A stretch of DNA of 64,000 bases from Isoetes taiwanensis (lineage: Eukaryota; Streptophyta; Lycopodiopsida; Isoetales; Isoetaceae): positions 7,124,438 through 7,188,437 of the forward strand of contig JAJEKV010000040.1 in the NCBI GenBank assembly GCA_021234155.1, read 5' to 3'. This document shows, piece by piece, positions 32,461 to 46,400 of this stretch; the first letter of the stretch is position 1, and every line of letters begins with the position of its first letter. The position numbers and the translations under genes are program-made. The notes under the pieces were generated by a model. It was not told the DNA's origin. It made no database searches and saw only the letters and a list, made by a program, of their open reading frames with translations.

Positions 32461-34250
32461 GATTTATTGCTTTACCAGTGCGCCGGGCTGCCGTGATATC
32501 CCCCAAGTATACTTCACTACACCGGTATCCTTCCACCTCCATCAGAACTCCAAGGCGGGGATAATGTATCAACCGGTTGTGAGGCCAGAGGGAGGCGAAC
32601 TGGATCTATGCCACCCCTAGGAAGACTGTTATTCAACCTCTCGCCACCATATACCATGCAATTGCTATGATCCCGGTTTTTAAAGTTTTTATTTTTGGCA
32701 CGTTAAGTTTTTTATTAAAAGGCAAATTTTTCATTTGAAGGTTTCAAACCGCAAGAACCCCGCGAGGTTTGAGAGCTGCAAATTGTTGAGGATTTATTTC
32801 TTGGTTACTAAAGTGCATGATCTTATAATGCAAAGAAGCGACCACCTTAAACTGTCAAATATGCATCTAATGGACAGTAGCGAGATCTTTGTTTCTCTGC
32901 AAGATAACCCCTCGACCTTCACTTCCGGTTGGCTTGCCGTCTGGAATTCTGCAATTGTTTCACAAGTTCCTTTCATTCCTTTGGGCGGGGATCGGACACC
33001 CATATTCTAAGACTGAACAAACTTGGTATATTAGATGCTCCGGATCGAAACAATGTACTCTGTCACGAAGGAAATGCATACGATGATATAGCAACTTAAA
33101 ATAGAAGGAAGCGCATTTAGTTGCATGTTGCACCAGTTCAAATATGCACAAAAAAATGTGAGCAATTGCTATGTAGATTGATTGCACACATGGAATTATC
33201 AATGTCTCTGTTTTTTAAAGAAGAAGATTCTTTGGTAGAGATCATTGTCGGTGTTCTTCCCAATGAAGGAAAGATCTTTGCGGTTGCTTTTGGCCTTGCT
33301 ATAAATAGAATAGATTCATAAATAAGACCGAGCTTTGTCTATAGCATATGACCAAGCTTTAAAACAAGGCCATGGCTGCCTTTTCCTTGCATTTGGCTAG
33401 AATCTAAAAATTTGCTATTAATGCTTCTTTCTTTCTTTGAAAATGCTAATGTAGTTTGTTCCTGTCTTGATTGGTTGGATTATTGATGTCCATCATATTA
33501 GAATTCTGCATAATAATGGGTTCTGAGATGGATGGTATTGCTTGCAAAAAGTCTTGGTTCTAGGTCTGAGTTCAGTAATAGTTTATGGTTCTAAATGCAA
33601 AGAATCACATGGCAGAGAACCCTCCATCTTTTTTTTCATTTCAAATGTAACCTTGCAGTTTTCTGTGCAGGTTATTGCAGTCTTAATGTCCGTATCTATG
33701 CAGGAAAATTTTCCGTTATATACATATTCTATAAAAAAATTGAATTCGCCATTTTTATATCAAAATCTATGTACTTTGGTTACAAAAATGCAAGCTCTTC
33801 TTCCATTGATTTCATATACTTTCTCTGTATAGCTAACATTGGAATTGGAACTAATGTCATGGAAGGCATAAGTTTTAATATCTCTTTAGATGCTATTTTG
33901 GTAGAAGCATAAGCTTATTCATACATTCCTCACTTCCTTCAATTGTTGCCAAATGTTTTGGTAAATATCAAATAGTGATGCTCAATGTACTCAGACACAA
34001 TGAGTGCATTTATTAGCTCTCTTATTACGTTTCGTAAATTCTTCACAGGTTCTTAAGCCAGTCGGCTCTATTCTGCATGCTTACATTTAAGGGCTTCTTC
34101 TACTTAAGGTACGGATATCGACAGTATACCATTTTATTCAAGCTCTACAATATTAACATATACAGACAGCATGATATTCATGTGCTCAAATACAGGTCTT
34201 GCATCCCGTAGCCTAAGTTACATACAGATAGCATGATATTCCAATAAATG
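32461..34250. other. Intergenic, no supported gene
   Basis: AT-rich DNA with short open frames only (for example 32,735-33,010 and 33,542-33,912). None has a domain I recognise. Confidence 0.4.
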
Positions 34251-34525
34251 GAATTCTGGTGATCCATCTGCTGAATACAGGCCTTACACCCTGGAAATCC
34301 AATTTCTTTCTGTCAATTTGTTTCTACCCAATTTCCAAGTCACAAGGACAATCGTTAAAATCTATTGGGATCTATCTATCTTCTGCAGTCTTCACACATG
34401 ATCAATTATATGTTGCTTTATCTAGATGCACGTCAATGAATGGTGTCAAAATTTGCATTGAAAGCACTAATTGCTTGACATCATCAAGGCATGATGCAGG
34501 TATGCCGCCCAATGTGAAATAAACA
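34250..34525 (+). mobile_element. Helitron helicase C-terminal fragment
   Basis: The open frame at 34,259-34,522 contains ISKSQGQSLKSIGIYLSSAV then FTHDQLYVALSRCTS and GVKI. These are the last motifs (NKSQGQ-TL, HGQLYVALSR) of the PIF1-type helicase of Helitron transposons. The usual Ala-Met-Thr-Ile-Asn before KSQGQ is replaced by YPIS. Nothing upstream of this motif is retained. I could not locate a convincing CTRR 3' terminus, although the relic probably lies near the end of an element. Confidence 0.75.
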
Positions 34526-35029
34526 ACTTGATCATGCAAAATCTTCTTTTCAAATATTATAGGCGTATACCTTTCACCTTTATTTACCAAGTGGTTTAAT
34601 GTGATCACATAAACTCCTATGCGGGGATGTTAAGAGTTGTGGGCTCCCCTATAAATTCTTAGTAATTAGATCAATAAATGTAGAACTTCTTAGTAAATAG
34701 GTCAATAGATGTAGACAAATATAAGGGGGACAATGAACCCATACATAAAACATAACGTGCTCTAAATTTGCTACACAACATAAGGCATAAGACATAATGT
34801 GCTAAAAAATTTATTTTTTGGGAAAAAAAATTGTTATTCTTTGTCCCAACTGAAACATATACTATTCGCAAAAATATATGTATCATCACGTAGATAAAAA
34901 AGCATCTTGCATATAGCAATTATATATAGACAGATAGATATTGCTAATTTTCCCTTTTTTTCCTTCAATTATGGACAACACATTGCTCTTCAAATCTCCA
35001 TTTACAATCACATACAAAGCCCACCAACG

Positions 35030-36380
35030 GTGGGCAATTTTCTAGTATTGCCCCTAATGTTCCGGACAGGCTATATTGGCTTTCTGAGCACCCTTCACCA
35101 GAAGGTCCTAGGATGATGCTCCAGGAGGAAGAACATCTTCGGTTGATGGTTCGCGATGTACCTAGCTTTCTTAGCTTCGAGGAAAAGGCAGTATTGTCTG
35201 ACTGTGTGAGGGCATAGAGTAGGGTCTGTGAACTGGCAGAGGCAACATTTGTGTTCCTTACGCTCTGCATCAAACAACAGGTTACGCGAGAAGGTTTGGC
35301 CCCAAGGTCCGTCGAGTCCCGGATTCTCTCAAAGCATCTTTCTAAAGCAGTCCCGAGGAAGTCAACCAACATGTCCGCCTGTTGCTCTAGTGTAGAGAAG
35401 TGCAGAATGCTTGCCAAGTCATTTATGAGCATCTGGGCATATGCTTCTGTGTGTTTATTGTTGAGGAGGTACTGCATAGGAGGTTGGAACAACCTGCCAA
35501 ACCAGCTACAAGTAGAAAAGTAGGTGGTCTGAGTCTGCCTCACCCCTACTATCTCTACTATCTGCTCCCACTCAGAAGTGCTTGATGACATGCATATCCT
35601 GCTCGGCCACCAACATATAGTCCACCACATTAGATCCACCCCCTGGTTCTCCTGCCTACAAGTGTGCTTGTGAGAGGACGGCCACTGTGTCAGTCTATTG
35701 CAGATTACCAGGTCAAAGATACTACAGAGTAACAATGGATGTCTACCATAGCACGACCTGATTGTCATATGATGCCTGTGGCCAAGCTCCTTTTGAAGCA
35801 CGCAGTTACAACACACATCAGTCAAGGGTCAAATCTCATGGGTTGTTCTGCGCTGATGTGCACATTGAAGTCTCCAAGGAGTATCACTCTACCCAACTGC
35901 TTGTGCTACTGTATACCATTGTCCAATCTATCCACATCTGAGTGGGTGCGATAAAAGTTGCTCTCACCATGTGGGAAGTAGCAGGTCGGTACAAAGAGAG
36001 GGTTGCTGTTGTAGCGACACACATCCATAGGTACCGGATTATGCAGGTCACAGGGAGATTTGACTATGCCAAGGTTGGTCGGTAGTAGCAGACTCCTGCT
36101 TTTCTGTGCACTCGTTGAAGATGGAGTAGCGCTGGTACCTGGTAAGTTAGGTAGCCTGTGTCCTGCATGCTCCCAGGTTTCCATGAGAAAGTTAAGGTCC
36201 ATATTAGTGGCAATCGAGTTGAGACTATCTCCCCTCTGCAATTGGAAGCCCCAATAATTTCAGGAGCATGCAGAGGCACAATTTCTATTTGCTGATAGGA
36301 GCTGCTGTTGCAGATTGGGAGGTGGCGACACAAGAGGGGCGATAGAGGTAGAGGCAGCATGCGCCTGCTGACCCACAAAG
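35030..36380 (-). pseudogene. LINE ORF2: endonuclease and linker
   Basis: Minus-strand reading from 36.24 kb down: LNFLMETWEHAGHRLPN near 36,190, the ETW/H motif where catalytic Glu sits; NPVPMDVCRY; DRLDNGI; and LGRVILLGDFNVHISAEQP at about 35,835-35,895 with the intact GDFNxH metal site. The linker to the RT near 35,270-35,090 reads WFDAERKEHKCCL, KKARY and HHPRTFW, matching the W-D-x-E-C / KK-x-Y / P-x-x-FW pattern between endonuclease and RT. Stops break it. It is the same family as the fragment at the left edge of the window. Confidence 0.8.
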
Positions 36381-36447
36381 CTCAACGTGTGGCAGCAGGC
36401 AGTTAGACAAAAAAATTTGTGCAAGTGAGCCCCACATTACAAAACTG

Positions 36448-36830
36448 AATAGGCAGAATGTGGATTCTAAATAGATGATTAGGCAGAATGTGGATTCTAA
36501 ATAGATGATCAACAAAAATTCATTTGTATGTTGACATAATACGGAGAAGAGACTCCTAGCGATCAACAGAAATTCATTTGTGTGCTGACATGTTAATAAG
36601 GAAGAGAGACTCCTGGTTATGTAAAATATACTATTATTCATCCTTTTTTGCAATAAAGGTTCCTTTTTCTTGGGCTGCTACCAGATGTTGCATATGTATT
36701 TTAAAATATAGCATTATTTACCTGCAGAATGTGAACTGTAAATCAGCCATCGGTAGAAATTCACTCTTTATGTGTGTGACATGTTAATAAAAATGAGGGA
36801 CTCCTGGTTATGTAAAATAGCTATTTTTGA
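36448..36830. repeat. Short direct-repeat cluster upstream of the ARM gene 3' end
   Basis: AGGCAGAATGTGGATTCTAA is repeated at 30-bp spacing (about 36,450 and 36,480). A second motif, ATCAACARAAATTCATTTGT plus GAGACTCCT, recurs about 50 bp apart and again, diverged, near 36,745-36,815. Confidence 0.75.
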
Positions 36831-36976
36831 TTAACAGCATGCCTTAGGCAATTCATGTTCTTCCTCCTTCCACAGCATAGGGCGATGTAGCCAAAAGACT
36901 ACTAATAACACCACATTCGACTCTGGAAAGAACGGGAAACTATGAGATCATTTTCTTCCACTTGAAACTCCTGATG

Positions 36977-38293
36977 TCATGAAGATAATGGAACACAAAG
37001 CAATGCCCTTTGCTGTAAGTGCCGCATGGCCTGTTCCATGCTTAATTGCACCATCTCCGCAAGCATAGCTCTTGGACTTTGGCTGCCCTTCTTAGCACCT
37101 TTAGTGATATGTAACATATTATCAAAAGTCATGGACAGATTGCTTTCCCTAGATGATTTTGGGGTTGAATCCCTAAGCAGTTCAAGCAGTGCATGGGCCC
37201 GTTGCTGCGCTCTTGGACTGCCCTGTACAGTAAGCTCTAGAAGCCCAGGAATTGCACCTTCTTCGAGTATTGCCCTCTTGTACATGCTTCGATTACTCTC
37301 ACACAAAGCAAGCAAAATTCCCACTGCATAATCTCTGCTTTGAAATGAACCATCCTCCAGTACTTCAACCAATGTAAGAATTCCACCAGGCACATTTCCA
37401 ATCGCAGCTCTACCTTCTTCACATGCTGCAATTGACTCTAATATAAAAGTAGACTTTTCAGCTATTTTGGATGATTTTTTGCAGCCTTTCAACAGCTTCA
37501 GAAGAGGCACCACAACTTCAGCACCAAGAATAGGTGTTACATTCTCTTGAGAAGTTGATAAATTGTAGAGGGCCATTACCGCATCTACTTTGCCTTGCAG
37601 GCTTCCAGACTTGAGCATATCCACTAGCAGAGGGATAGCCCCAGAGGAAGAAATAATAGGCTTGTTAGATGAGGCAGCCGAGAGTGTATATATTGTGGCT
37701 GCTGCAGTTTCACGTAGTTTCTCGATCTCAGATTGCAGCAGTTCTATCAATGGCTTGATAGCCCCAGCTTTTACAATATTTAATTTGTTGCTGCAAGATA
37801 CACCATTTTGAGTTTTACTCACAAAACCAAGACAGACGAGTACTCAACGCAGATACTGTCGTAATTTAAAAAAGTAAATTTTCACACCAACAAAACAAAG
37901 TACATTTTCACACCAACAAAAACGATGCAGATAATCCAAAAGAAAGGAAAACAAAAACGAAAGGAACAAAAACGACAGATAGAATGGAATAACGTACCTT
38001 TCATTGCCAACAGCAAGGTTAAGAAGGGCAAGAAGAGCGGCTTCCTTAGCCTTTAGGCAAGAAGACCTTAACATAGAAACCAGAGGAAGAATGACACCCA
38101 CAGTGGCAAGATATGCTCTGGTTTTTGCAGAAGTCTTGGTGAGTTTTCTCACTTCCCTGGCTGCCTTAATCCGAACATCTTCGGATCCGAAGATGAGCAA
38201 CCACGGCAGGGAATGCATGTTCTGCTTTGTTCTATTTTTTGGATCAATATCCAGCCCTGGTACTGCAGCGGATCCGGCGCCCTTCCCATCCAT
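36977..38293 (-). CDS. Armadillo-repeat protein (U-box-type ARM family without U-box)
   Basis: Two exons, 37998-38293 and 36977-37790, join across a 207-bp GT-AG intron (AG|GTACGT ... TTGCAG) to give 369 codons plus stop without interruption. The protein is almost entirely ARM repeats: VRIKAAREVRKLTK (about residue 45), LVSMLRSSCLKAKEAALLAL, AGAIKPLIELL, GAIPLLVDMLKSGSLQGKVD, ALYNLST, VVVPLLKLL and ILTLVEVLEDGS. The C terminus MVQLSMEQAMRHLQQRAL is typical of plant ARM proteins related to PUB E3 ligases. No U-box or signal peptide is present. Such proteins act as protein-binding scaffolds; the partner here is unknown. The start at 38,293 is the first Met of the frame (MDGKGAGS). This is the best-preserved large gene in the window. 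Confidence 0.9.
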
Positions 38294-39568
38294 CTAGATG
38301 ATTCGAGTCCAAGGCCCCCTTCTAGGGTTTACCTACTGGCATAGAGATTCCTTTTCGCGCTTCCGGATTACGACTGGGCCATGGCGATGGCGATGGCCAT
38401 TGTTTTATTATTTAGGCCAGTTGGATTTGGCTCGGCCGATTCTTTTGCTTCTGTTTTTTAATATTTTTGAAATATTTGCTGGAATATGTTGTGAATATTC
38501 ATTGTTGGTGTTTACAAGGTTAGTTGTCCATACAGTTGGTGACGATGTGATGTGGGGAAGGCATAGCTAATAACGTATTGAACCGGAAGGAACTTGGACC
38601 CAAAATTCAGAACAGGAACGTCGTCCAACATTTGAATTTTATAAATTTGAAAATCGTTTTGGAGTTCCTTTTCTTAGAACAAAAGAATGTGATGATGTGC
38701 CTTCACTTGGAAGAAGGCAGCCAGGAAGAAGTCTTATATGGTATGTCGTGAGGTACCTATACCTCATCCGGATTGGGTGTTTGGAAGTGAAGAGTGATGA
38801 ATGAAATGAGCACGCACCATGTCATTCAGTGGGACTCGAGGGAAGCCATAAAAAAAAAGAAAAAGATCAATTGGGTTCGGGTTGACCGGGGCCGGGGCTC
38901 GAACCCATAACTCGTCGGATGAAAGTGGGTGCTATTTCAGAGGTCTGATAATACAATGTCTAGTGATGATTATCCAGATGTGGTAGAAAATGTTGATTGT
39001 GATGAGGCCAATAAATGCCTCAAGATGGCACAAGGAGTTTGATTATGTACTATGTATGGGTGGGGATGCTTAGTGGACTACGTCATCCACTAGGTTTTTA
39101 GTTCCATGTCACAAGCCATTTGTATGTATCTTGATTTTTTTTATGATACTGTCGTCCTTCAACAAAAAAATTGTGATGATGTGTGAACATAAATAGGCAC
39201 TAGAAACGTGTGCCTGACGATGCCGGGCATTAGTTGTGGACGTGTAGAATGGGTGACTAATATAGTTTGTAGGTGCAATAAGAACGTATAATAAATATAA
39301 TCGTTCTTGTAGATGTATTGGAATGCCAAGTGTGAAGGTTCAGGGTTTAGGCATTAGCCATGAGGGCACAAAATGGGTAGGAAAAACAAAAAACATAATA
39401 TGGAACATAACGGGCGAATGTAGTGGCGACCAGATAGTTTAGGGCATTGGTTTAGGCATTTGCGGATGTATTTTTGCGTGTCATGTACTTTTTGCATTAA
39501 ATTTCTTGCATTTCATGCACATAGAGTCTTTTTGGGTAACATGAAGATTTTTAAGCTTAGGATCTTGG
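38294..39568. other. Upstream of ARM gene; intergenic
   Basis: This is the promoter side of the ARM gene (minus strand) and AT-rich DNA. I see no second gene. A tRNA-like SINE candidate is noted separately at 38,845-38,960. Confidence 0.4.
38845..38960 (-). repeat. Possible tRNA-derived SINE relic
   Basis: On the minus strand, TAGCACCCACTT is followed about 20 bases later by GGGTTCGAGCCCC, a good match to the Pol III B box. A T/C-rich run (near 38,850-38,870) follows. The A box is poor, so this is only a candidate. Confidence 0.3.
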
Positions 39569-40180
39569 GTCAATAATTTTTTTTTTTTTTTTTTTTTTTT
39601 TGAGGGTAAGAGAGTTTTTTAATTTTATTAATAATAATAATAGAGATACAGAGAGTCCCCATAGTGGGACAAATAGGAAGCATTAGGGCTATTAAAGGGT
39701 TCTCTACGCATCAATGATGTGTGTACTAAGGGAAGTCCTATTTCCACAACAACATAATGGTAGAGAGACCCCATCTTGTCAGTTACTCAGATTGCTTTCT
39801 CCACTAAACTGAGATTGTTTCCGCCATTAGATCTATCATGATAGTCTAAGTCCTCAGAGCTCATCCAGTGGCATTTAAAGTAGTTATAAAATCCTTCAAT
39901 CTTACCAATTCTGTCCAATCCCTTATTGTAACTCATCCCCATCTTTCCTATGGTGGGACAATGCAATACATGGCCTCAAACATTGTGTATCAACGTAAAG
40001 GTATTTAGAACATCAAAATTAGCATTTACATGTGAATGTTGGTTAAATGTGAAACATGTAATTTTTAAAGTTACAAGAAATTTATATCGTGACCTTGCGG
40101 ACGGCCAACATTTCATTTCTTCCCAACCCTTTGTGTGTACAAAAAGGGGGGATTCAAAGGTGTTTCAACACTTATGACAT
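39569..40180 (-). mobile_element. Poly(T)-headed retroelement 3' end, minus orientation
   Basis: A run of more than 20 T at about 39,579-39,600 precedes GAGGGTAAGAG and an (AAT)n tract. Read on the minus strand this is a sequence ending in poly(A), as in a LINE or processed transcript. Short minus frames to its right (GFYNYFKCHWMSSEDLDYHD near 39,870) are protein-like but unidentified. Confidence 0.45.
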
Positions 40181-40689
40181 TGCAAAAAACCATTCTCACT
40201 AAAGAAATTATGTGCAAAAATAATAAAATATTGAAACTAGCACATTGGCCCATTACTTTTAGTACATCTATGTTTACAAATGCCTAGCACATTTATGCTA
40301 TGCAGCATTGCGCACATAATGTGGTAAGACAATATTGTTGTTCTCACAATCAATGTTTAAATAACATTTTAATGTTAATAATCTTGAGGGATTGGTGTTT
40401 GCTTTTTTGTAGAGTAAATGGTTAGGTTTAATTCCTTGAATTGTGTCATTTGTTTATTGTGCTCATATTATTAGAAACAGGAGGTACAATATGTCCACAA
40501 GAGATGCTACAACCATCTCGGGCCAACCACACTCGGATCAATTTTCGATCTGCGGATTTGGCCACCCGCCATACTCGTGCAACACACACCCAACTTTCTA
40601 TTATAGGACCATCGGATTTAAAAAAAAAAAAAAGCAATCCCTAACCCCTCTTTTTCGGCCCACCAATGTTAAAAAAAAAAGTAGAAACG

Positions 40690-42232
40690 GGGAACATTCG
40701 ACCACATTTGCTCGTTGAAGCTCGAGGTTCACCCCCTTCTGTGCAACTAACCAGGAATGGTTCTTTTCCCTGGGATTCAGCATTCTTTCTGTTTCTTGGT
40801 AAGTCTACAACACCTGGTTATCTGCTTCTTGCTTATTCACTCTCCACAAGGTTTTAAGCCCGCGGGAGTAGCGCTTGAGGTTAGTTGTTTGGGTTGATTG
40901 AATGGCTCTTCCTTCTAGACATCGAGGCCTTCTTCTTGTAAACTGCTGGTATTGGTGGAAGAATGGTCTCGAAATCGAGGAAAAGAATGTTAGTGGCTCT
41001 GTAGTATTTCATGCCATAAGAAGAAGGGCCTTATTCTAGTACAGTAAACTTTCGCCGAGAATATCTACCGATTCCGGCTCTTTAAGGCTGGCGGGCTCGA
41101 CATTTGGAAAGATGTTTGGCCTCCTCGTAGTATCTTGGTGCAAAGAAGAAGAGGTCACCGGCTGGCTTGTGGAACCGGTTAGGTTAACTCTGTAGTACTT
41201 CATGCCATAAGAAGAAGGGCCTTATTCTAGTCTGCTCTCTGTCGATTTTTCTACCGATTCAGTTCTTTAAGGTTGGCCGTAAATTAGGCTGGAAAATGCC
41301 GCCTCCTCTCAGAGTATCTTGGCGCAAAGAAGAAGAGGTGGCGGCATCCTTAGTACTGAGGTTTTACGCAACCCTTCTCTATCTTTGGTGCCATTGTTGA
41401 CAGGACCTAGATCTATGGACGAAGCGAGGGCACTTTACTCATTTCGTTGCAAATTTTAGAAGATCTTGTGGTTAGTGCTTAACTTGTAGCGGGGCTCGCG
41501 TTCCCCTTCCCCAAAGGGGTGATCACATTACCTTTGTAAGCCATCTGGTAGGGGAAGTCTAGAATGCTAATACCCTCTAGGGGGGACCTCTAGAAATTTC
41601 TAGGGACCCTAGAGCTGGCTATTTTCTTTGGTCTTGCGGGGAAGACAAGGCTTGCACGACTAGAAGCCGAGATGGGCCCGGCATGATTACTGGGGTTCTA
41701 GCGGTGGTGTGCTCATGATAGTTTGCTTGGCAAGAAGAAGGTGAGTGCCTCGTACTATGGGGCACTCCCTATAGTACTGCTGCAGCATGCCCGGCTCATC
41801 TCTATTTTCGGTGGTGGAGCTTTAGGAGGACCCCGTCTCTCTCTAGCCAGGCGTGAGACAAATGTATTTTACCCTTACCTCTTCCATGGGTTGGGATCCA
41901 CAGGTCTGATCTATATAGCCATATCGAGAGCCTTTTTGAAGTAATGGCGCAGCCTTGGGGTATGTGGAAGGCGTGAGTCGTGGCTCCCATAGTATCTATT
42001 TTGGAGAAGAGGCCGGGCAGCTCCTGTTTAGTACCGGCCCCTTGTTATGCCATTAGGGGCTAGGAATTTGGTCAATCTCTCCTCTAGTATCCTATGGAGA
42101 AGAGGTTGAGAGAGACTAATAGTACTAGGCCCGAGTCTAACTGCTATCATGGATCGGAGAAGTGGTAGCAGCTCTAGGCTCAACTGTATATATGTAAACG
42201 TTTTATCTTATGAATATACATACTCTTGACTT

Positions 42233-42266
<34 letters not shown>
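40690..42266 (+). mobile_element. Poly(A)-ended retroelement, probably a 3' UTR
   Basis: A 32-base A run (about 42,235-42,266) follows CATACTCTTGACTTC. The preceding 1.5 kb is GC-richer than its surroundings and holds a 191-bp tandem pair: CTCTGTAGTAYTTCATGCC at 40,997 and 41,188, and AAGAAGAAGGGCCTTATTC in both. It has no domain-bearing frame. It looks like the 3' UTR of a non-LTR element that inserted recently enough to keep its tail. I cannot assign a family. Confidence 0.5.
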
Positions 42267-42269
<3 letters not shown>

Positions 42270-43448
42270 GAAACTACAAACTGGCCTACCATGAGGCATT
42301 GAATTCCCATACCCCATTAAAGAGACATCAAGAATGATGTGGCAATTTAAACACCAAACTATAGAATTCTTTAAATTACAACCTTATCATTGTACATTTC
42401 CAGATGTACTTCATCTAGCAATGTCAAGTCCATTTTTTCACACAACTAGAAGTGCCAAGTTCAACACATGATCTTGATGATTGCATAAGTGAAGATGTAG
42501 TTCATGACGGGTGAAGATGTAGTTCACGACGGGTATGAAATACATGTTTCATACATGTTTGTGAGGTAACTCCAAAAAGAAAGCTGAGCATCCATTGGAA
42601 AGCCTAACAAATTATCTGCATCTTACAACTACAAATCAGAACATGACAGAATTGTGTATGCACGTTTTGCAAACATTTCTTAAGAAGTTTACCTTACTTA
42701 AGAGTATAATTATGCACCTGCATAAGTGAAGCAGATTCCACCAACAAATGTATGTAAGACGCATGTCAACATAAAGAGAAATATATACATGCATGATGAC
42801 CACACTTCTCATCAGGAAATGCCATTACATTTGCAAGACAGAGGTATAAGGCCAGCCAATGATAGCCAGCCATTGCTAGAAGCTAACACCATAACCAAGC
42901 GTAATAAGGTATAATTGGTCTACTCTAACTTTAATAAAAATACAACCAGTTGTAATTAACACACATTTTCCTACAATGGACATGGTTATCCAAGTTCAAT
43001 AAGTGTTTAGCATTGCTAGTAAATAATACGTGCAAGCAGATAACTCGCACAACTTAAAAATAGCATTGCTGCAAAAACTACGTTCCATTGCTGGATAGTC
43101 AAACAGGGTTTACCAAAAAAGAGAATAAAACTAACAGAGACACCTAGAAAAATGTTGGCAGTGAAGAATGCATTTTTAAAATGCCAGGATCAGACCACGT
43201 TTTCCACTACTGTGCCTTCTGTAAACCGATCAATAAGACAAAAGAGGATATTGGCAAGATTCAGCCATAGAAAGTAAATCTTCATGCTTATTTGCAAGTT
43301 ATTTCAGATCATAGGTAACATTACCAAATTTACCTCATTTGCCACAGTAAATATGATTAAATATAATGTAACAAAAGCTTACCAAGTTTGAGGCTCATAT
43401 ACACCAAGTTCTTACCATATACACGCATCCACAATTCTCAAAAAATAC
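42267..43448. other. Intergenic or intronic, nothing recognised
   Basis: AT-rich. It contains a 25-bp direct duplication (GTGAAGATGTAGTTCAYGACG, 42,488-42,535). It may include 3' exons or UTR of the unidentified minus-strand gene to its right, but I could not define any. Confidence 0.3.
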
Positions 43449-46400
43449 CTTAAGAGATCTTTGCAGATCCCTGCTGCAAAGTTTGAGAAAAGGACACAAC
43501 GATAGCTTTCGGCAACCTCTTCATGTCTTCCTAGCTTCTACAGCAAATAACAAATACTTAGACCATTTTCAAGATGTCCTTCTAAAACACTATCTTTGTT
43601 TGCCATTAAAGCTCAGAATCTTGCAAATATGTCACAATCTAGAAATTCAAAGCAAGTTTACTCAACACAGCCCTGAATCGGAGTTTCTGGTAAATCATAT
43701 TATGCTTTAGCACAGATCATGTCGCAGCATGGAACCATTCTTGGAGCAGACATTACCGAAATTTAAGAATACTCCTGACTTTCTAAAGCCAAATATTGTA
43801 AGCAACTCATTCATTACCTTGAAGGATTTTTCCCCATCTTGCATGCGCTCTATCAATGTCATCCAAATCCTAGCATTAGCTGAAGAAAGCGAATAACTGC
43901 ATCACTAATATTGAAAACAGAATAAATAGCTTTGAAAGAATAGAGAACATCAATGGCAGTGACGATTTTATGTTTGCTCAGATATCCGACAAGACATTTG
44001 AATCACATTCTCAAGAAAATCTTGAGAATACCACATGTTTCTTCATAGATAAAGTAGCTGGTATGCTTAACACTGCCTCTTCAGGCAAGGCGACAAATTG
44101 CGGTGCTTGCTTTTCCAAACCCACTGCCGTTGTCGGCAAAAATACAAAGGAAAACCCTTGCCACGCTTAGGGAAGAGATCGGTCGCTCTAGCAGACAGTG
44201 GGGCAAACAAAAAAATTTTGAAGGAAACTTAGGAGGCGAGGAGTTTGGGGGAGAAACTTGCCCTGGCGGCGGGCATTTGACAGCTTAGAAGCTGGAACCT
44301 GTCGCCATAGCCAGACCAAGCCTGTCGCCATCGCCATAGCCAGCCGAAGCTAACTTGAATCCATTTTTTTTGATTTCATTTTCTATGGCCTTTTTTTTTT
44401 TCTCTCCCTATTTTTTCCTTCCGAAAATACGTGGCCACTTTAGAGGCAAGCATCAGCTTCGAATATGCCGAAAGAATCTTGCCCTTGAGGTTTATATATG
44501 TTAAGATAGAAAACATGTGCCACTTTGAAAATGTATCACAATTCTCCAACGCTGAGAAGGAATAGGGATGTCTCTTAGCCAATCGCTTGTATCCTACCAT
44601 GGTCTAAGAAGCTATATTCATGTGTTATTAATTGGTGGCAATAATAACATGGTGAGCGTAAAACCTCTAGCCAAGAAGCTAGCTTAGAATTTATACATTG
44701 CAGTTGTACCACAAAATGCAAGCAATCTAATTAGAATAAGACCATGGCGCGCAAGACCAGCCTATACTTCATCAATATTTTATCACGTGGCACGCATGGC
44801 TATGCTCAGTCAAGAATGCCTTGTTTAATCAACTGTTAGAACCTAATTAGAATATGAGAATATAGAATTTGATTGATTAGTAGTAAAAAATAGTAACTTT
44901 GGTCCCTGTTGATTGTATGTGTAACAATTGCTTGAGTTTGTATCTTTATTTGGAAATGATGAACGTTAACAAAAAATCCACAACAGTGTGAATTATTCAT
45001 AAATTGTGCCTAGAGCAATTTATTTGCTCCCAATCCATATAATTGCATTTCACTTGGATGCTTTACATCGACGCAGTGATAAATATCAAAGCAGCATAAG
45101 ATACAACTATGGATTCGTCATACAATGTCAAAATATTATTCATCTACTTGTAACTATATCTTGGTTCACACTTCCCTTTAAAATACAACAAAATCATTAC
45201 AAATGCACCATATCTGCAATTAACATATGCTTCAAAATATTGTGCAAAACTGGACTGAAAGAACTCGAAATAACTTCATGACAGAACCTGAAGACACTAA
45301 ACAATACAAACTCTTGTACTCATCAGCCCTCTCCACATTGCTTTTTAAGCAGTCCAGCAGAGCCTTTAAGCCTTTATTCTCTGAATTATCTTTTCATTTG
45401 TTGTAGGTCGCCATAAGCAATATTGGGCTTCAGTCTGCTTTGGGCTTCCTTCCAACATTGCAGAAGCCATACATGGAGGCATTTTTTACCCAAAACATCA
45501 GATAACCATTTATTATCCTTAGGACTCCTGTAGAAACACTTATTTATCTTGGTCATAGGCTCAACTAAGAATTTCATGCAGCACGTTATAGTTAAGGCCT
45601 AATTTGTCCTAAACTTTTGAATAAGTACTGCTTTCTTCACTGCATTACTAATCAAGGCTGAAGGTTGACTCCCTATGCAAATGGAATCGAGCTTCATACG
45701 TTAACTTGCATTATTATACCATAGTAAAACTTGTACTTCATGACATCACCAGGTCTATTGTTTGACAAAAATAATGACCGTGATACAGAGACCTTGAGAA
45801 GATGAAGGTTTTTGAGCTTTGTCGCACTCAAGACGTGACAAGTAGATATTGGATGCCATTTACTCGAGATGTAGATGTTGCTCTACACTCTTTAGAGACG
45901 AAGTCTATTATGGAAGTGGCAAAGTTGGACCCTGCGACAACAGAAATATAAGAAAGTATAGCAATAAGAATGTACGTCAACTTGATAAAGAGCACATAGT
46001 AAGAGACCACCACATTCAAATAGAATTATCCATCATGTGTCATCATATATTCATTCCATTTTTTAAGCACAAATCATTCCCAATCCCTTCCCAATAGAGC
46101 AAGGCACCCTCTTGCTCATCTACAAGTACAATACATCAAATAGTATTTCATGTTTGAGCAAATGAATAAATTGTGCTAGATAGTTAAAGTCTTACATTCT
46201 TCAATCTTTAATGCTGCAACTCAGCATAGCCATCTCCAACAAAGAACAATGATTATTAGAGGTATGCTTTCTACAAATTATATGTACACTACAACACTCC
46301 AATGAATAGCAAGTGCAAGGGTATGAATATTCTTTTTATGAAGATTTAGCCAATGCTCCAATCTAATGAGAGAAGTTTCATGTGGGTCCTTCCATTCACC

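Noticed and set aside
34965-35825. 286-codon minus frame as a host gene
   Set aside because: It covers the LINE endonuclease-RT linker in the wrong frame; the LINE motifs occur in the neighbouring frames.
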